From CAWHOW01 sp963831005 (GTDB lineage Bacteria > Bacteroidota > Bacteroidia > Bacteroidales > CG2-30-32-10): DNA of 64,000 bases. The notes under the pieces were generated by a model, which was not told the DNA's origin, ran no database searches, and worked only from the letters and a program-made list of their open reading frames with translations. The stretch covers positions 1 to 64,000 of the forward strand of contig CAWHOW010000025.1 of NCBI GenBank assembly GCA_963831005.1, given 5' to 3'. This document shows positions 26,510-35,573 of this stretch, piece by piece (position 1 is the stretch's first letter; the number at the start of each line of letters is the position of its first letter). Both the position numbers and the translations under genes were made by a program.

Positions 26510-27307
26510 ATGACCATGAAACGACTTCCCAGCAAACAATATTTAATACTTGCCATTACGCTATGCATTATTACTTCGTGCAAGATGACAGGTAATTTTG
26601 CTATTGTTAAAAGGCAGCATGAAAAAGGATATTATATAGAGACTCCTTCTTTTGTTAAGAATAACGATAACCGAACCACTAAAGTAAAAAAACTTGATAA
26701 ACAGTCAGAATCAGAACAGTTGGTAACCGATAATTTCATTGCTTCTGTTAATGATGCACCTTTTGTTGAAAAAGAGCAGGAAGCGAGAACGATAATCAAT
26801 AATAATTATGTAAGCCCTTATTCTGTAAATGCTGTTGCAAGAGATTCATCAAAGAAAAAAATTCCCAGCGCACCTATTAAAAATGTACAGGGTAAGGCTC
26901 CAAGTTCCACTAATAATAAGCCATCTAATTCCCCTAATAATACTGTAAAGGAAAATCCTGCAACTAATAAACCGTCGGAACCGCAAAATGATGATAGAAA
27001 GCTCGATTGGGTATCTGTAACAGGATTTATCTTATGCTGCGCAGCTTTGGTTATAATGCCTTTTGGTATTGTATCAGGGATTGCTATAAAAGCTATTGCT
27101 GGTTACCTGGCAATATTTGCTGGCCTTTGCATGATTGCAGGAATTATTTTCAGCATAAAGGGATATAACAGAATTAACGATAAACCGCAAAAATTAAAAG
27201 GGAAAGGCTATGCATTGGCAGGAGTTATGTTGAGTATATTATTTTTTATTGCGTGTTTCCTGGCATTTATTTATTTTTCATATTATGTGTTCTTTACAAT
27301 GCCATAG
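26510..27307 (+). CDS. Lipoprotein with C-terminal DUF4190-type membrane domain
   Basis: 265 aa. The N-terminus MKRLPSKQYLILAITLCIITSCK has a lipoprotein signal with a lipobox cysteine at about 25; ATG 26516 is an equally good start. A long low-complexity part follows (about 110-160, rich in Ser, Asn, Pro and Lys). The C-terminal half has three hydrophobic segments (VTGFILCCAALVIMPFGIVSG, YLAIFAGLCMIAGIIFSIKG, YALAGVMLSILFFIACFLAF), typical of DUF4190. The function is unknown. The stop is TAG, showing that TAG ends translation in this genome. Confidence 0.8.
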   Translation: MTMKRLPSKQYLILAITLCIITSCKMTGNFAIVKRQHEKGYYIETPSFVKNNDNRTTKVKKLDKQSESEQLVTDNFIASVNDAPFVEKEQEARTIINNNYVSPYSVNAVARDSSKKKIPSAPIKNVQGKAPSSTNNKPSNSPNNTVKENPATNKPSEPQNDDRKLDWVSVTGFILCCAALVIMPFGIVSGIAIKAIAGYLAIFAGLCMIAGIIFSIKGYNRINDKPQKLKGKGYALAGVMLSILFFIACFLAFIYFSYYVFFTMP

Positions 27308-27554
27308 TTCATTGTTTTTTTTATTAAGATATAACATTTCTGGGCTTCTTGCCTTGCAGGCAGGAAGGTTTACCTCACTTTAGCCACAGCGCATTAACAT
27401 TTATTCCGGTTCTCTTCATAATTACAACAATTTAGCAGTTTTCGATTGTAAAATGGTACCTGTACTGAATATATCAACAACTAAAAAATAAGTAAGAAAG
27501 AGAGAAAAGTTAAAGATGTAATATGAAGAAATTGTCAATTGTTCTATTACACCT
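27308..27554. other. Intergenic region, nothing clear
   Basis: About 250 bp between two convergent genes. It holds a short inverted repeat CCTtgcAGG within CTTGCCTTGCAGGCAGG at about 27350-27366. No gene or terminator is evident. Confidence 0.4.
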
Positions 27555-28241
27555 TTATTTTAATAGATCTTTATTACTGACTTTTACCGCCCTTAATATT
27601 TCGCGTTTACCCACAGGGCCGGGAAGCTTAGTAATAGTAAAGCCAGTTTCTTTTAATGCTCTTTTGACATCTCCCTTAGTGCAATAGGTGGTCAAAAGAG
27701 CATTCTCTTTCATTGATAAATAAATAGAAGCGAATATTTCTTTTGTCCACATCTCTGGTTGCACTGTAGGGGAGAATGCATCGAAATAAACAAGGTTGAA
27801 AGTATTGGCAGGATATGTGACTCTTCCGGCATCCTCACAAATTTTATGAATAATAAATCCCTTGCTGATTTCTGTTTTTGCATTCCATTCAGAACGATGC
27901 AATTTTAATAAGATAGAAGGTTCAACATTTAATAGTTCAGAATAATTAAGTTGAGTGAAAATATCTTCGTCTAAAGGATATGCTTCAACGGCAGTATATT
28001 CACAAGTGATATTCAATTTAGAAAGTTCTATATATGTAAGCAATGCATTTAAACCAGTGCCAAAGCCAATTTCTAAAATATTTAAATGTTTATTATCCTT
28101 AATGGCGTGAATCAAGCCAGCATTTATATAGATATGTTGCGATTCTGCAATGGCACCATGCACAGAATGATAATGTTCCATAGTTCTCGGTACTGTCAGA
28201 GTATGGGAACCATCGGTGGTTATTATTATTGAGGGTTTCAT
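27555..28241 (-). CDS. mnmD: MnmC-like tRNA methyltransferase domain protein
   Basis: 228 aa. A SAM-binding motif LEIGFGTGLNALLTY (about 56-70), the catalytic-type motif YFDAFSPTVQPEMWT (about 153-167), and AxLTTYCTKGDVKRAL then GFTITKLPGPVGKREILRA mark the methyltransferase half of MnmC. Stand-alone versions (MnmD) convert nm5U to mnm5(s2)U at the tRNA wobble position. The FAD oxidase half of MnmC is absent, as expected for MnmD. It is divergent from the exonuclease gene. Confidence 0.88.
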   Translation of the reverse strand: MKPSIIITTDGSHTLTVPRTMEHYHSVHGAIAESQHIYINAGLIHAIKDNKHLNILEIGFGTGLNALLTYIELSKLNITCEYTAVEAYPLDEDIFTQLNYSELLNVEPSILLKLHRSEWNAKTEISKGFIIHKICEDAGRVTYPANTFNLVYFDAFSPTVQPEMWTKEIFASIYLSMKENALLTTYCTKGDVKRALKETGFTITKLPGPVGKREILRAVKVSNKDLLK

Positions 28242-28295
28242 TTATCTTATAAAAGTAAAGATATTTTTAAAACAACTTACTTTTTAAAAATAAAT

Positions 28296-28303
28296 TAACT
28301 TTG
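28296..28303 (+). promoter_or_regulatory. -7 element before exonuclease gene
   Basis: TAACTTTG is an exact TAnnTTTG match, 41 nt before the ATG at 28345. No -33 box is clear. Confidence 0.4.
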
Positions 28304-28344
28304 TATTGATATACATCATATAAACAGTTTTAAAATACTATTTT

Positions 28345-29064
28345 ATGCTTGAATTTCTTAAACTTGAAAATGTTCTGTTTCTTGATATAGAAACGGTTCC
28401 CATGTATTCTGATTTCGATCAGATGCCTGATATTTATAAGAAACTGTGGACAAGAAAAGCTGAATTTCTTGCAAAAAAACCAGAGGATACTGCTGCCACT
28501 ATTTATACAAGGGCTGGTATTTACGCAGAATTTGGAAAAATAATTTGCATATCTGTTGGCGCAGTGAAAGCAGTTGATGGGCGGCTTGGAATTATTATAA
28601 AATCATTTTATGGGGATGATGAAAAGGAAATTCTTATTGATTTTGTAAAGCTTATAAATACCAAGTATAACAGGAAAGAGCATTTGCTTTGCGGGCATAA
28701 TGCAAAAGAATTCGACATCCCTTATCTTTCAAGAAGGATGATGATCAACGGAATTAAATTACCTGCTATGCTTGATCTTGCAGGTAAAAAGCCATGGGAA
28801 GTTCCTCATCTTGATACAATGGAATTATGGAAGTTTGGTGATTATAAAAATTTTACTTCGCTCGAATTACTTGCAACACTTTTTGGAATTCCAACGCCTA
28901 AAGATGATATTGAAGGCAGCGATGTTGCCCGAGTATATTATATTGAAAAGGACATTGACCGTATAGTGAAATATTGTCAGAAAGACGTGATTACCGTTGT
29001 TCAGCTTATACTGAAATACCAGGGAAAACAACTAATACAGGAAGAAGATGTAACTGTATTATAA
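28345..29064 (+). CDS. Predicted 3'-5' exonuclease related to PolB exonuclease domain
   Basis: 239 aa. It matches the family PF10108. The DEDD-type residues are in VLFLDIETVP (about 12-21), CGHNAKEFDIPYLSRRM (about 117-133) and YCQKDVITVVQLILKY (near 213-228), the latter supplying Tyr and Asp of Exo III. Members are conserved in Bacteroidota without a proven role, presumably nucleic-acid trimming or repair. It precedes dnaB by about 115 nt, and each gene has its own -7 motif. Confidence 0.88.
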   Translation: MLEFLKLENVLFLDIETVPMYSDFDQMPDIYKKLWTRKAEFLAKKPEDTAATIYTRAGIYAEFGKIICISVGAVKAVDGRLGIIIKSFYGDDEKEILIDFVKLINTKYNRKEHLLCGHNAKEFDIPYLSRRMMINGIKLPAMLDLAGKKPWEVPHLDTMELWKFGDYKNFTSLELLATLFGIPTPKDDIEGSDVARVYYIEKDIDRIVKYCQKDVITVVQLILKYQGKQLIQEEDVTVL

Positions 29065-29166
29065 TTAATTTTCGATTTCTTTTTAGCTAAATTTCGGAGA
29101 ATCAGTCCTGTTGTGTTGTTGATAACTATTTTCGACAAATCAACATACAACTTTAGACCCATTTAG

Positions 29167-29174
29167 TATTTTTG
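29167..29174 (+). promoter_or_regulatory. -7 element overlapping the dnaB start region
   Basis: TATTTTTG is an exact TAnnTTTG match that ends only 4 nt before the dnaB ATG (29179), predicting a leaderless mRNA if used. No clear -33 box is seen. Confidence 0.35.
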
Positions 29175-29178
29175 ACGC

Positions 29179-30708
29179 ATGAATGAAATCACAAATCCAC
29201 AACAGGAATCTGCTAGAAAAAGAGTAAAGAAAACCATTGCTAGCCCTGCAGTTTTTGAACATGGTAAATTGCCTCCACAGGCGGTAGATCTTGAAGAAGC
29301 CGTGCTCGGCGCAATTATGCTCGAAAAAGATGCGCTTACCGCAGTAATTGATATTTTAAGACCTGAAGTTTTTTATAAAGAATCACATCAGAGGATTTAC
29401 CAGGCTGTAGTTGAACTGTTCAATAAAAGCGAACCTATAGATATTCTTACTGTAACCAGCCAGTTAAAAAAGAATGGTGATCTTGATCTGGCAGGAGGTG
29501 CATATTATATTACTCAACTTACATCGCGTGTTGCATCTTCGGCAAATATTGAATACCATACCAGAATCATTTCACAAAAATATTTGCAACGCGAGCTGAT
29601 CCGGATTTCTTCTGAAATCATTCGTGATGCTTTTGAAGATACAACTGATGTTTTCGATTTGCTTGACAATGCTGAGAAAAACTTATTTTCTGTAAGTGAA
29701 GGAAACCTGCGAAGAAGTTATGAAAGCATGCCCGACCTGCTTAAGGAAGCTATTGAACAGATAAGAATAGCCAGTCGCACAGAAGATCACATGATGGGTG
29801 TTCCGACAGGATTTACTGAACTTGACAGGGTCACAGGGGGCTGGCAGAAATCTGATCTTATTGTTGTTGCAGCTCGCCCGGGTATGGGTAAAACGGCTTT
29901 TGTGCTTTCAATGGCGAGGAATATGTCTGTGGATTATAAAAAGCCTGTTGCTTTCTTCTCTCTTGAAATGAACGCTCTTCAGCTGGTTACCCGTTTGATA
30001 TCTTCCGAAACCCAGTTACCTGCTGAGAAACTAAAACGAGGATTACTTGAAACCTACGAATGGGAACAACTTAATTCAAAGATCGCCAGCCTTACTGAAG
30101 CACCACTTATTATTGATGATACTCCCGCCTTATCTATTTTTGAATTAAGGGCGAAGGCAAGAAGATTAAAACAACAAAAGGATATTAATCTGATAGTTAT
30201 TGACTATCTGCAATTGATGTCAATAGGTGGTGACAGCAGGGGTAACCGTGAGCAGGAAATAAGTAATATATCCCGTTCATTAAAAAGTCTTGCAAAAGAA
30301 TTGAATATTCCTGTTATTGCTATTTCACAGTTAAGCCGTGCGGTTGAAACCCGTGGAGGATCTAAGCGTCCTATCCTTTCCGACTTGCGTGAATCGGGCG
30401 CTATAGAGCAGGATGCCGACCTTGTTGTGTTTATTTACAGACCTGAATATTATAAGATAGAATATTTCGAAGATCAGGCTCCCACAAAAGATGCTGCCGA
30501 GATAATAATAGCCAAGAACCGTAACGGTGCAATTAAAGATATCAGGCTGAAGTTTGTTGGAAGGTTTGCAAGATTTGAAAACCTTGAAACCGGTGATTTC
30601 GATCTGTCTACATATCATGCTCCCTATAATGAAAATGAGCCTTCAACCATGACAATTCCTTCGAAAATGAATGAAATGAAGGAAGATGATACCCCTGCAC
30701 CATTTTGA
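29179..30708 (+). CDS. dnaB: Replicative DNA helicase DnaB
   Basis: 509 aa, full length. The N-terminal domain (PPQAVDLEEAVLGAIMLEKDAL, about 35-56) mediates primase binding and hexamer formation. The RecA-like ATPase has Walker A AARPGMGKTAF (about 232-242), VAFFSLEMNALQLVTRL, Walker B INLIVIDYLQLMS (about 335-347), and the arginine-finger region ISRSLKSLAKELNIPVIAISQLSRAVE. It unwinds DNA ahead of the replisome in the cytoplasm. No intein or disruption is seen. Confidence 0.97.
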   Translation: MNEITNPQQESARKRVKKTIASPAVFEHGKLPPQAVDLEEAVLGAIMLEKDALTAVIDILRPEVFYKESHQRIYQAVVELFNKSEPIDILTVTSQLKKNGDLDLAGGAYYITQLTSRVASSANIEYHTRIISQKYLQRELIRISSEIIRDAFEDTTDVFDLLDNAEKNLFSVSEGNLRRSYESMPDLLKEAIEQIRIASRTEDHMMGVPTGFTELDRVTGGWQKSDLIVVAARPGMGKTAFVLSMARNMSVDYKKPVAFFSLEMNALQLVTRLISSETQLPAEKLKRGLLETYEWEQLNSKIASLTEAPLIIDDTPALSIFELRAKARRLKQQKDINLIVIDYLQLMSIGGDSRGNREQEISNISRSLKSLAKELNIPVIAISQLSRAVETRGGSKRPILSDLRESGAIEQDADLVVFIYRPEYYKIEYFEDQAPTKDAAEIIIAKNRNGAIKDIRLKFVGRFARFENLETGDFDLSTYHAPYNENEPSTMTIPSKMNEMKEDDTPAPF

Positions 30709-30796
30709 TCTGCCTATTATTTTTAAGTCAAAATTCAAGCATCAGGGGAATTGATAGCTGTTATAAAATTTGTTAATTCCTGAGACTTACATAATG

Positions 30797-30828
30797 TTTG
30801 GTGAAAATTAGCGTTACCTTTATACTTG
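30797..30828 (+). promoter_or_regulatory. Probable promoter of the 30844 gene
   Basis: TTTG at 30797-30800, a 20-nt spacer, TATACTTG at 30821-30828 (one mismatch to TAnnTTTG). The ATG at 30844 follows within 16 nt, so the leader would be about 10 nt. Confidence 0.5.
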
Positions 30829-30843
30829 AATTCTAAAATCATT

Positions 30844-32100
30844 ATGAGAAGATTTTTTTTCATACTTCTTATTTTATCTCTTATAATACCTGTAAGGGCG
30901 AATTACATTTTTATTGCAATGGATATTTCGCAGAAGAACCATCTGAAAGCATATGGAATAGCCTATTTTACTTTGCAGCATGATGTGGAAGTTAGCTGGC
31001 TGCTGAATTACAAAGGCGGCAGTTTTATGATAAAGTGGGCTGACCAGATTGAAAAAGAATGTATTATCCGTGGAGTATCTTATGAGTTGATCGCCGATGT
31101 TCAGGCTAGTGCTATACTTACTGAAATATCCGATCCTGAAGTGAATGAAGATGAAGTCAAACTTCAGAAAGCACCCAAGATAGCTGTTTATTCTCCCCCG
31201 AATAAAGAGCCGTGGGATGACGCCGTTATGCTGGCGCTGAAATATGCTGAAATACCTTATACTGTTGTTTATGATGAAGAAGTGCTTTCCGATAAGCTTC
31301 CTCTATATGATTGGTTGCATATGCATCATGAAGATTTTACAGGGCAGTATGGGAAATTCTGGGCTGCATACCAGAATGCTGCATGGTATAAGGAAGATGT
31401 TGCGCTTAATGAAGCTCTTGCACGTAAACTGGGCTATAATAAGGTCTCTCAGTTGAAACTGGCTGTTGTAAAAAAGATTCGCGATTTTGTCGCAGGTGGT
31501 GGGTATTTGTTTGCCATGTGTTCGGCATGCGATAGTTATGATATTGCTCTGGCTGCGGATGGTGTAGATATCTGTGAAACACAGTTTGACGGCGATCCTA
31601 TGGACCCAAATGCTCAGAAAAAATTAAATTATGATAACTGTTTTGCATTCACGAATTTCAAACTGGTTACAAATCCTTATGAATACAAAATATCTTCCAT
31701 AGATGTAACAAGTACGCGCAAAGTAACCAGGCAAAACGACTTCTTCACCCTTTTTGATTTCTCTGCCAAATGGGATCAGGTGCCAACCATGCTTTGCCAG
31801 GATCATGTGCAGATTATTAAAGGATTTATGGGACAGACAACAGCTTTTAATAAAGACCAGATAAAATCGAATGTATTGATAATGGGCGAATTTAAAGCTG
31901 CCGGTGAAGCAAGATACATACATGGTGAATATGGCAAAGGAACATGGACTTTCTATGGCGGTCATGACCCTGAAGATTACCAGCACTTTGTGGGCGCTCC
32001 GCCTACCGACCTGAGTTTGTTCCCCAATTCTCCGGGTTACCGGCTGATATTAAATAATGTACTCTTCCCTGCTGCTAAAAAGAAAAAGCAGAAAACCTAA
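30844..32100 (+). CDS. Conserved Bacteroidota exported protein (annotated elsewhere as asparagine synthetase B)
   Basis: 418 aa. The frame is open from a TTG at 30826, but ATG 30844 opens a signal peptide (MRRFFFILLILSLIIPVRA). The mature protein has KNHLKAYGIAYF, WLLNYKGGSFMI, ECIIRGVSYELI, WLHMHHEDFTGQYGKFW, DFVAGGGYLFAMCSACDS, GFMGQTTAFNKDQI, RYIHGEYGKGTWTFYGGHDPEDYQH and a basic tail ending KKKKQKT. I recall near-identical families in Bacteroidota labelled asparagine synthetase B, but neither an N-type glutaminase Cys nor an ATP-pyrophosphatase SGGxDS motif is visible, so that name is not supported. The GGGxxFAMCSACDS region resembles ThuA/class-I-glutaminase-like folds. Confidence 0.85.
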   Translation: MRRFFFILLILSLIIPVRANYIFIAMDISQKNHLKAYGIAYFTLQHDVEVSWLLNYKGGSFMIKWADQIEKECIIRGVSYELIADVQASAILTEISDPEVNEDEVKLQKAPKIAVYSPPNKEPWDDAVMLALKYAEIPYTVVYDEEVLSDKLPLYDWLHMHHEDFTGQYGKFWAAYQNAAWYKEDVALNEALARKLGYNKVSQLKLAVVKKIRDFVAGGGYLFAMCSACDSYDIALAADGVDICETQFDGDPMDPNAQKKLNYDNCFAFTNFKLVTNPYEYKISSIDVTSTRKVTRQNDFFTLFDFSAKWDQVPTMLCQDHVQIIKGFMGQTTAFNKDQIKSNVLIMGEFKAAGEARYIHGEYGKGTWTFYGGHDPEDYQHFVGAPPTDLSLFPNSPGYRLILNNVLFPAAKKKKQKT

Positions 32101-32104
32101 AAAC

Positions 32105-32134
32105 AAAAAGCCCTTAATTTCTTAAGGGCTTTTT
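32105..32134. terminator. Bidirectional terminator
   Basis: Perfect hairpin AAAAAGCCCTTAA / TTAAGGGCTTTTT with loop TTTC between two convergent genes. A- and T-tracts on both sides let it serve either strand. Confidence 0.88.
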
Positions 32135-32153
32135 AAATAACATACTTTTTCGA

Positions 32154-33410
32154 TTAATGTTGAAAGCTTTCCATGCTTTTAGGATCGTGTTTGTGACGGA
32201 AAAAGATAGTGAACAGTATAGCAACTATTAAGGCATAAATGGAAAAGGTGAGCCATATTCCATGCCAATTCTTTCCCTGTTCAGTGGTAAAGTAATGATC
32301 GATAACATAACCGCTTATCTTACTGCCTAAAAAAGCACCAACCCCGTTAGTCATCATCATAAACATCCCCTGTGCACTGGCTCGGATACTTGAATCTGTG
32401 GTGGTTTCAACGAATAAGGAGCCTGAGATATTGAAAAAATCAAATGCCATCCCGTAAACAATGCAGGATAATATTATCATCCAAAAATAGGATACAGAGG
32501 GATCACCATAAGCGAACAATCCGAAACGCAACACCCAGGCGACCATAGAAAATAACATTACTTTCTTTATTCCAAAACGCCTGAGGAAGAATGGAATGGT
32601 AAGAATAAATACTGTTTCGGAGATCTGTGAAATGGACATGATGATGGTTGAGTATTTCACTACAAAAGAACCGGCATATTCAGGTATCTTCCTGAAATCA
32701 TCAAGGAAGGAATCACCATACATATTGGTTAGCTGAAGTGCAGCTCCCAGGAACATGGCGAAAATAAAGAAGAGTGCCATCTTGAGATTGCCAAAAAGCT
32801 TGAATGCATTCAATCCAAGAAGTTCTATAATGGAAGCTCCCTTTGAAATAGACCGCTGAGGGGGACATTTGGGCAGGGTGAAGGAGTATATTCCCAATCC
32901 GATTGCGCCTACTGCTGCAATAATGAATTGTGTGGCATTAGCCTTGCTGCCCGACAAATTGGTTATCCACATAGCCACAATGAAACCTATAGTTCCCCAA
33001 ACCCTTATAGGCGGGAAAACTTTTACAACATCATAATTATTCCTTTTAAGGATATTATAAGAAATAGTGTTTGTCAATGATATAGTGGGCATATAGAATA
33101 TCATGGCGGCAAAAATGATATAAAACAAGGTATCAGGATCGTTCACATAAGGCACATAAAACAACACCGCGCCATATAATATGTGCAATATTCCATAAAG
33201 CCTTTCTGCATTCAGCCATTTGTCGGCAATGATGCCGGTGAGAGCTGGCATGAAAAGAGAAGACAAGGCCAGGGTGGAGAATATTGCCCCGAACTGGGCG
33301 CCTGTCCAGCCTTTGGCATTAAAGCAATAAGTACCTATGGTGATAAGCCATGCACCCCAAACAAAGAACTGCATGAAATTCATTATTGTCAGGCGAAATT
33401 TGAGTCCCAT
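32154..33410 (-). CDS. MFS transporter, nucleoside:H+ symporter family
   Basis: 418 aa with about 12 membrane segments. MNFMQFFVWGAWLITIGTYCF at the N-terminus, IGGIxADKW-like loop (here TGIIADKWLNAERLYGILH) and PPIRVWGTIGFIVAMWI match the NupG/XapB-type nucleoside symporter family that is widespread in Bacteroidota. The predicted role is proton-coupled nucleoside or related solute uptake at the inner membrane. The substrate cannot be read from sequence. It is convergent with the previous gene and shares its terminator. Confidence 0.88.
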   Translation of the reverse strand: MGLKFRLTIMNFMQFFVWGAWLITIGTYCFNAKGWTGAQFGAIFSTLALSSLFMPALTGIIADKWLNAERLYGILHILYGAVLFYVPYVNDPDTLFYIIFAAMIFYMPTISLTNTISYNILKRNNYDVVKVFPPIRVWGTIGFIVAMWITNLSGSKANATQFIIAAVGAIGLGIYSFTLPKCPPQRSISKGASIIELLGLNAFKLFGNLKMALFFIFAMFLGAALQLTNMYGDSFLDDFRKIPEYAGSFVVKYSTIIMSISQISETVFILTIPFFLRRFGIKKVMLFSMVAWVLRFGLFAYGDPSVSYFWMIILSCIVYGMAFDFFNISGSLFVETTTDSSIRASAQGMFMMMTNGVGAFLGSKISGYVIDHYFTTEQGKNWHGIWLTFSIYALIVAILFTIFFRHKHDPKSMESFQH

Positions 33411-33501
33411 AATAGTCTCCTTTTTTTGAATTTTAAGTTTCGTTTTACTTATCAGAAAGCAAAAATAACTAAATAGCGCTTTTATTTAAGCTTTTATGAA
33501 A

Positions 33502-33665
33502 TAATACTTCGGTAATCTTTCGCAGTTAGGACTAAAGTCCTTAATTAACAAGGGATTTTACTGTAACCCCGACTTTAAAGTCGGGGTTAATAATATTATC
33601 CCAGGGAAAATGGCTTCAGCCCTGATAAGCATAATCTTATTAAAGGACGTTACCAGACTGCTGAT
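33502..33665. mobile_element. Diverged relative of the 162-bp palindromic element
   Basis: It has the same plan as the copies at 13758 and 57806 but is much diverged: it starts AATACTTCGGTAA, contains GGACTaaAGTCC, a palindrome centred on GACTTTAAAGTC with CCCC/GGGG flanks, GGCTTCAGCC, and ATAATCTTATTAAA near the right end, then GTTACC. Its left terminus is kept and its right terminus is degraded. It sits just upstream of the rpmH promoter. Confidence 0.65.
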
Positions 33666-33687
33666 TGAATAATCTTTTGAAATTATT

Positions 33688-33718
33688 TTTGTTTTAATGA
33701 AAAAAGAGAATATCTTTG
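33688..33718 (+). promoter_or_regulatory. rpmH promoter (exact consensus)
   Basis: TTTG at 33688-33691, a 19-nt spacer and TATCTTTG at 33711-33718. The ATG of rpmH is 21 nt downstream. Confidence 0.7.
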
Positions 33719-33739
33719 CACCCTCAAAATTCAATACCA

Positions 33740-33898
33740 ATGAAAAGAACATTTCAGCCATCGCAAAGGAAAAGAAGAAACAAACACGGTTTCAGGGAAA
33801 GAATGTCAACAGCTAACGGCCGCAGGGTATTATCATCGCGCAGGGCTACAGGCAGGAAAAAATTAACCGTTTCCGACGAAAAACTTCATAAGAAATAA
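33740..33898 (+). CDS. rpmH: 50S ribosomal protein L34
   Basis: 52 aa, highly basic. MKRTFQPSQRKRRNKHGFRERM and GRRVLSSRRATGRKKLTVSD match L34. The frame is open from 33716, but ATG 33740 gives the conserved N-terminus. In many bacteria rpmH lies beside dnaA or rnpA; here rnpA is not adjacent, as is common in Bacteroidota. It has an exact consensus promoter and a strong terminator, as a single-gene unit. Confidence 0.97.
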   Translation: MKRTFQPSQRKRRNKHGFRERMSTANGRRVLSSRRATGRKKLTVSDEKLHKK

Positions 33899-33917
33899 TT
33901 CCTTAACCTAAGATATT

Positions 33918-33946
33918 AAAAAGGGATGCATTTGCATCCCTTTTTT
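33918..33946 (+). terminator. rpmH terminator
   Basis: Hairpin AAAAAGGGATGCA / TGCATCCCTTTTT with a 2-nt loop followed by a T-run, 19 nt after the rpmH stop. It may also act for the convergent gene. Confidence 0.88.
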
Positions 33947-33962
33947 GTTGCCAATTAAATAT

Positions 33963-34850
33963 TTACTCTTTAACTATTTTTCTAATCTCCACTGACTTAT
34001 CGGTTGCAAGTCTTAAAAAATATATTCCGTTTGGCAGGTAACCTATGTCTATTTGTGTTTTATTGTCTTTTATTTGCTCATTTATTAATTCCTGACCATT
34101 TACATTTAAAATGGAAATAAAATAATTATCTGAAAAATTCAAAAACTCTATATTCACTTTATCATTAGCAGGCACAGGATATATTAAAGCATTATTATTT
34201 TCTATATTTTTAATCCCATTGTTATTTTTATAGCATATTTCAAGCTTAGGCCTTTTGGTTGAATCGGTATTAAAACTGGAACAAAACAACATGCTGTTAT
34301 ATTCAGATTCATCAATTAAATCCAACAACAGACCATAATTTGTAGAAGGATTTGTGTACCAACCCTGAACTATGGTAGTAACATCAATATATGGATAATC
34401 CTGGTTTGACGTTGTACTTGTGGGCAAATAAACTTCATCAGTGGTAGTAGTTGAAGGCGGCGTATTCCATGTAACAGTATTTTCATTCCATGGCGTGGTA
34501 ATCTTTTGCAAATAACAGGCATTAGTTCCTGCCTGTCCGGCATTACTTGATGTAGGATCATAATACAATGATAAAGTTGCACTGGTAATAGTAACACCTG
34601 CAGGAACGGCAGACAAATCAAATTGAATTAAAGATGTACCTAAGCCTTCGTTTCCGGAGAATGTCCAATTGTATGAAATAAAATCATAATACGAGCCGGT
34701 ATTTGTTGTCGGGTATAATGAATTTAATATTGCTCCTTTTCCTGTACTTGGTCCGGGTTGCAATGTAATAGTGTGTTGTGCAAGCACATTGGTTGCGCCA
34801 ATAAAACTAATAATGGCAAACATGGTGATAAAGAATAATTTTATTTTCAT
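33963..34850 (-). CDS. Secreted DNRLRE-domain protein with T9SS sorting domain
   Basis: 295 aa. ATG 34850 opens a signal peptide (MKIKLFFITMFAIISFIGA, ending VLAQ); the frame is open nine codons further. The mature N-terminal 170 residues match DNRLRE-type beta-sandwich domains (TSLIQFDLSAVPAGVTITSATLSLYYD, WNENTVTWNTPP, IDVTTIVQGWYTNPSTNYGLLL). A type A T9SS sorting domain follows (IYPVPANDKVNIEFL ... LPNGIYFLRLATDKSVEIRKIVKE). DNRLRE domains occur in surface proteins and polysaccharide-acting enzymes; no catalytic domain is present here. Confidence 0.88.
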   Translation of the reverse strand: MKIKLFFITMFAIISFIGATNVLAQHTITLQPGPSTGKGAILNSLYPTTNTGSYYDFISYNWTFSGNEGLGTSLIQFDLSAVPAGVTITSATLSLYYDPTSSNAGQAGTNACYLQKITTPWNENTVTWNTPPSTTTTDEVYLPTSTTSNQDYPYIDVTTIVQGWYTNPSTNYGLLLDLIDESEYNSMLFCSSFNTDSTKRPKLEICYKNNNGIKNIENNNALIYPVPANDKVNIEFLNFSDNYFISILNVNGQELINEQIKDNKTQIDIGYLPNGIYFLRLATDKSVEIRKIVKE

Positions 34851-34877
34851 AGCTGTGTTTTTTAAATTAATTTCCAA

Positions 34878-35573
34878 ATTTAATATATAAAAAAAGCGAA
34901 TGCAAGCTATTTCGATATTTTTTTTGAAAGATGCAATAAAATCAACTATTTATCCCCTTTAAACAAGTTTACTTTACCACATAGGCACAGTAGAAACATA
35001 GAAAAACACATAGCAAAATATTCTCAATGCTTCATTAAGCGCTTGAATCTATGTGAAACCTATGTTCCTATGATACTATGTGGTAAAAATAATTTCATTT
35101 TACTTGACCAAAGAGAATAAGCAGTTAAGATTAATAACAGAAGGATTTGTAAATAGTATTGAAATATTTACAGTTATAGGGGATTATATTGAAAGAGATT
35201 AGGTTTAAGGTTTATAGTCAGAGCAGCCGGTTTAGAAAAAGGTTATTAGTTTATGGTATGGGCTGCCGGTTTTGAAAAAGGTTATTGGTTTGTAGTCAGG
35301 GCGGCCAGTTTAGTCAATGGTCATTAGTCATTAGTTTTTATTGTCTGTCCTAAGACCATTAACCTAAAACCAAACTGGCTGCTAAGACCAATAACCATTA
35401 ACTATTTATCAATACTGGCTGCTATAAACCAGCAACCATAGACAAAATAATTTTTCGCAAACCTGTTTTCCGATAGTATAAATAAAGGAAACTATTTAAG
35501 TAATAACCAGTAATATTGGCCCTTCAAGCACTGTATGGGTTTTTGCCTTTATAGCTAAATGGAAAAAAGCATA
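34878..35573. repeat. Repeat-rich intergenic region with two inverted-repeat structures
   Basis: No gene in about 700 bp. At 34973-35087 there is a hairpin family common in Bacteroidota: TTTACCACATAG at the left, CTATGTGGTAAA at the right, with ACATAG/CTATGT repeats inside. At about 35218-35445 there are three near-direct repeats of GCxGCCGGTTTxGAAAAAGGTTATT type (period about 40 bp) on the left and oppositely oriented copies on the right (AACTGGCTGCTAAGACCAATAACC), so a large imperfect hairpin can form. Confidence 0.75.

Noticed and set aside
30844..32100. Asparagine synthetase activity
   Set aside because: No glutaminase N-terminal Cys and no ATP-pyrophosphatase motif; the label is inherited and unsupported.
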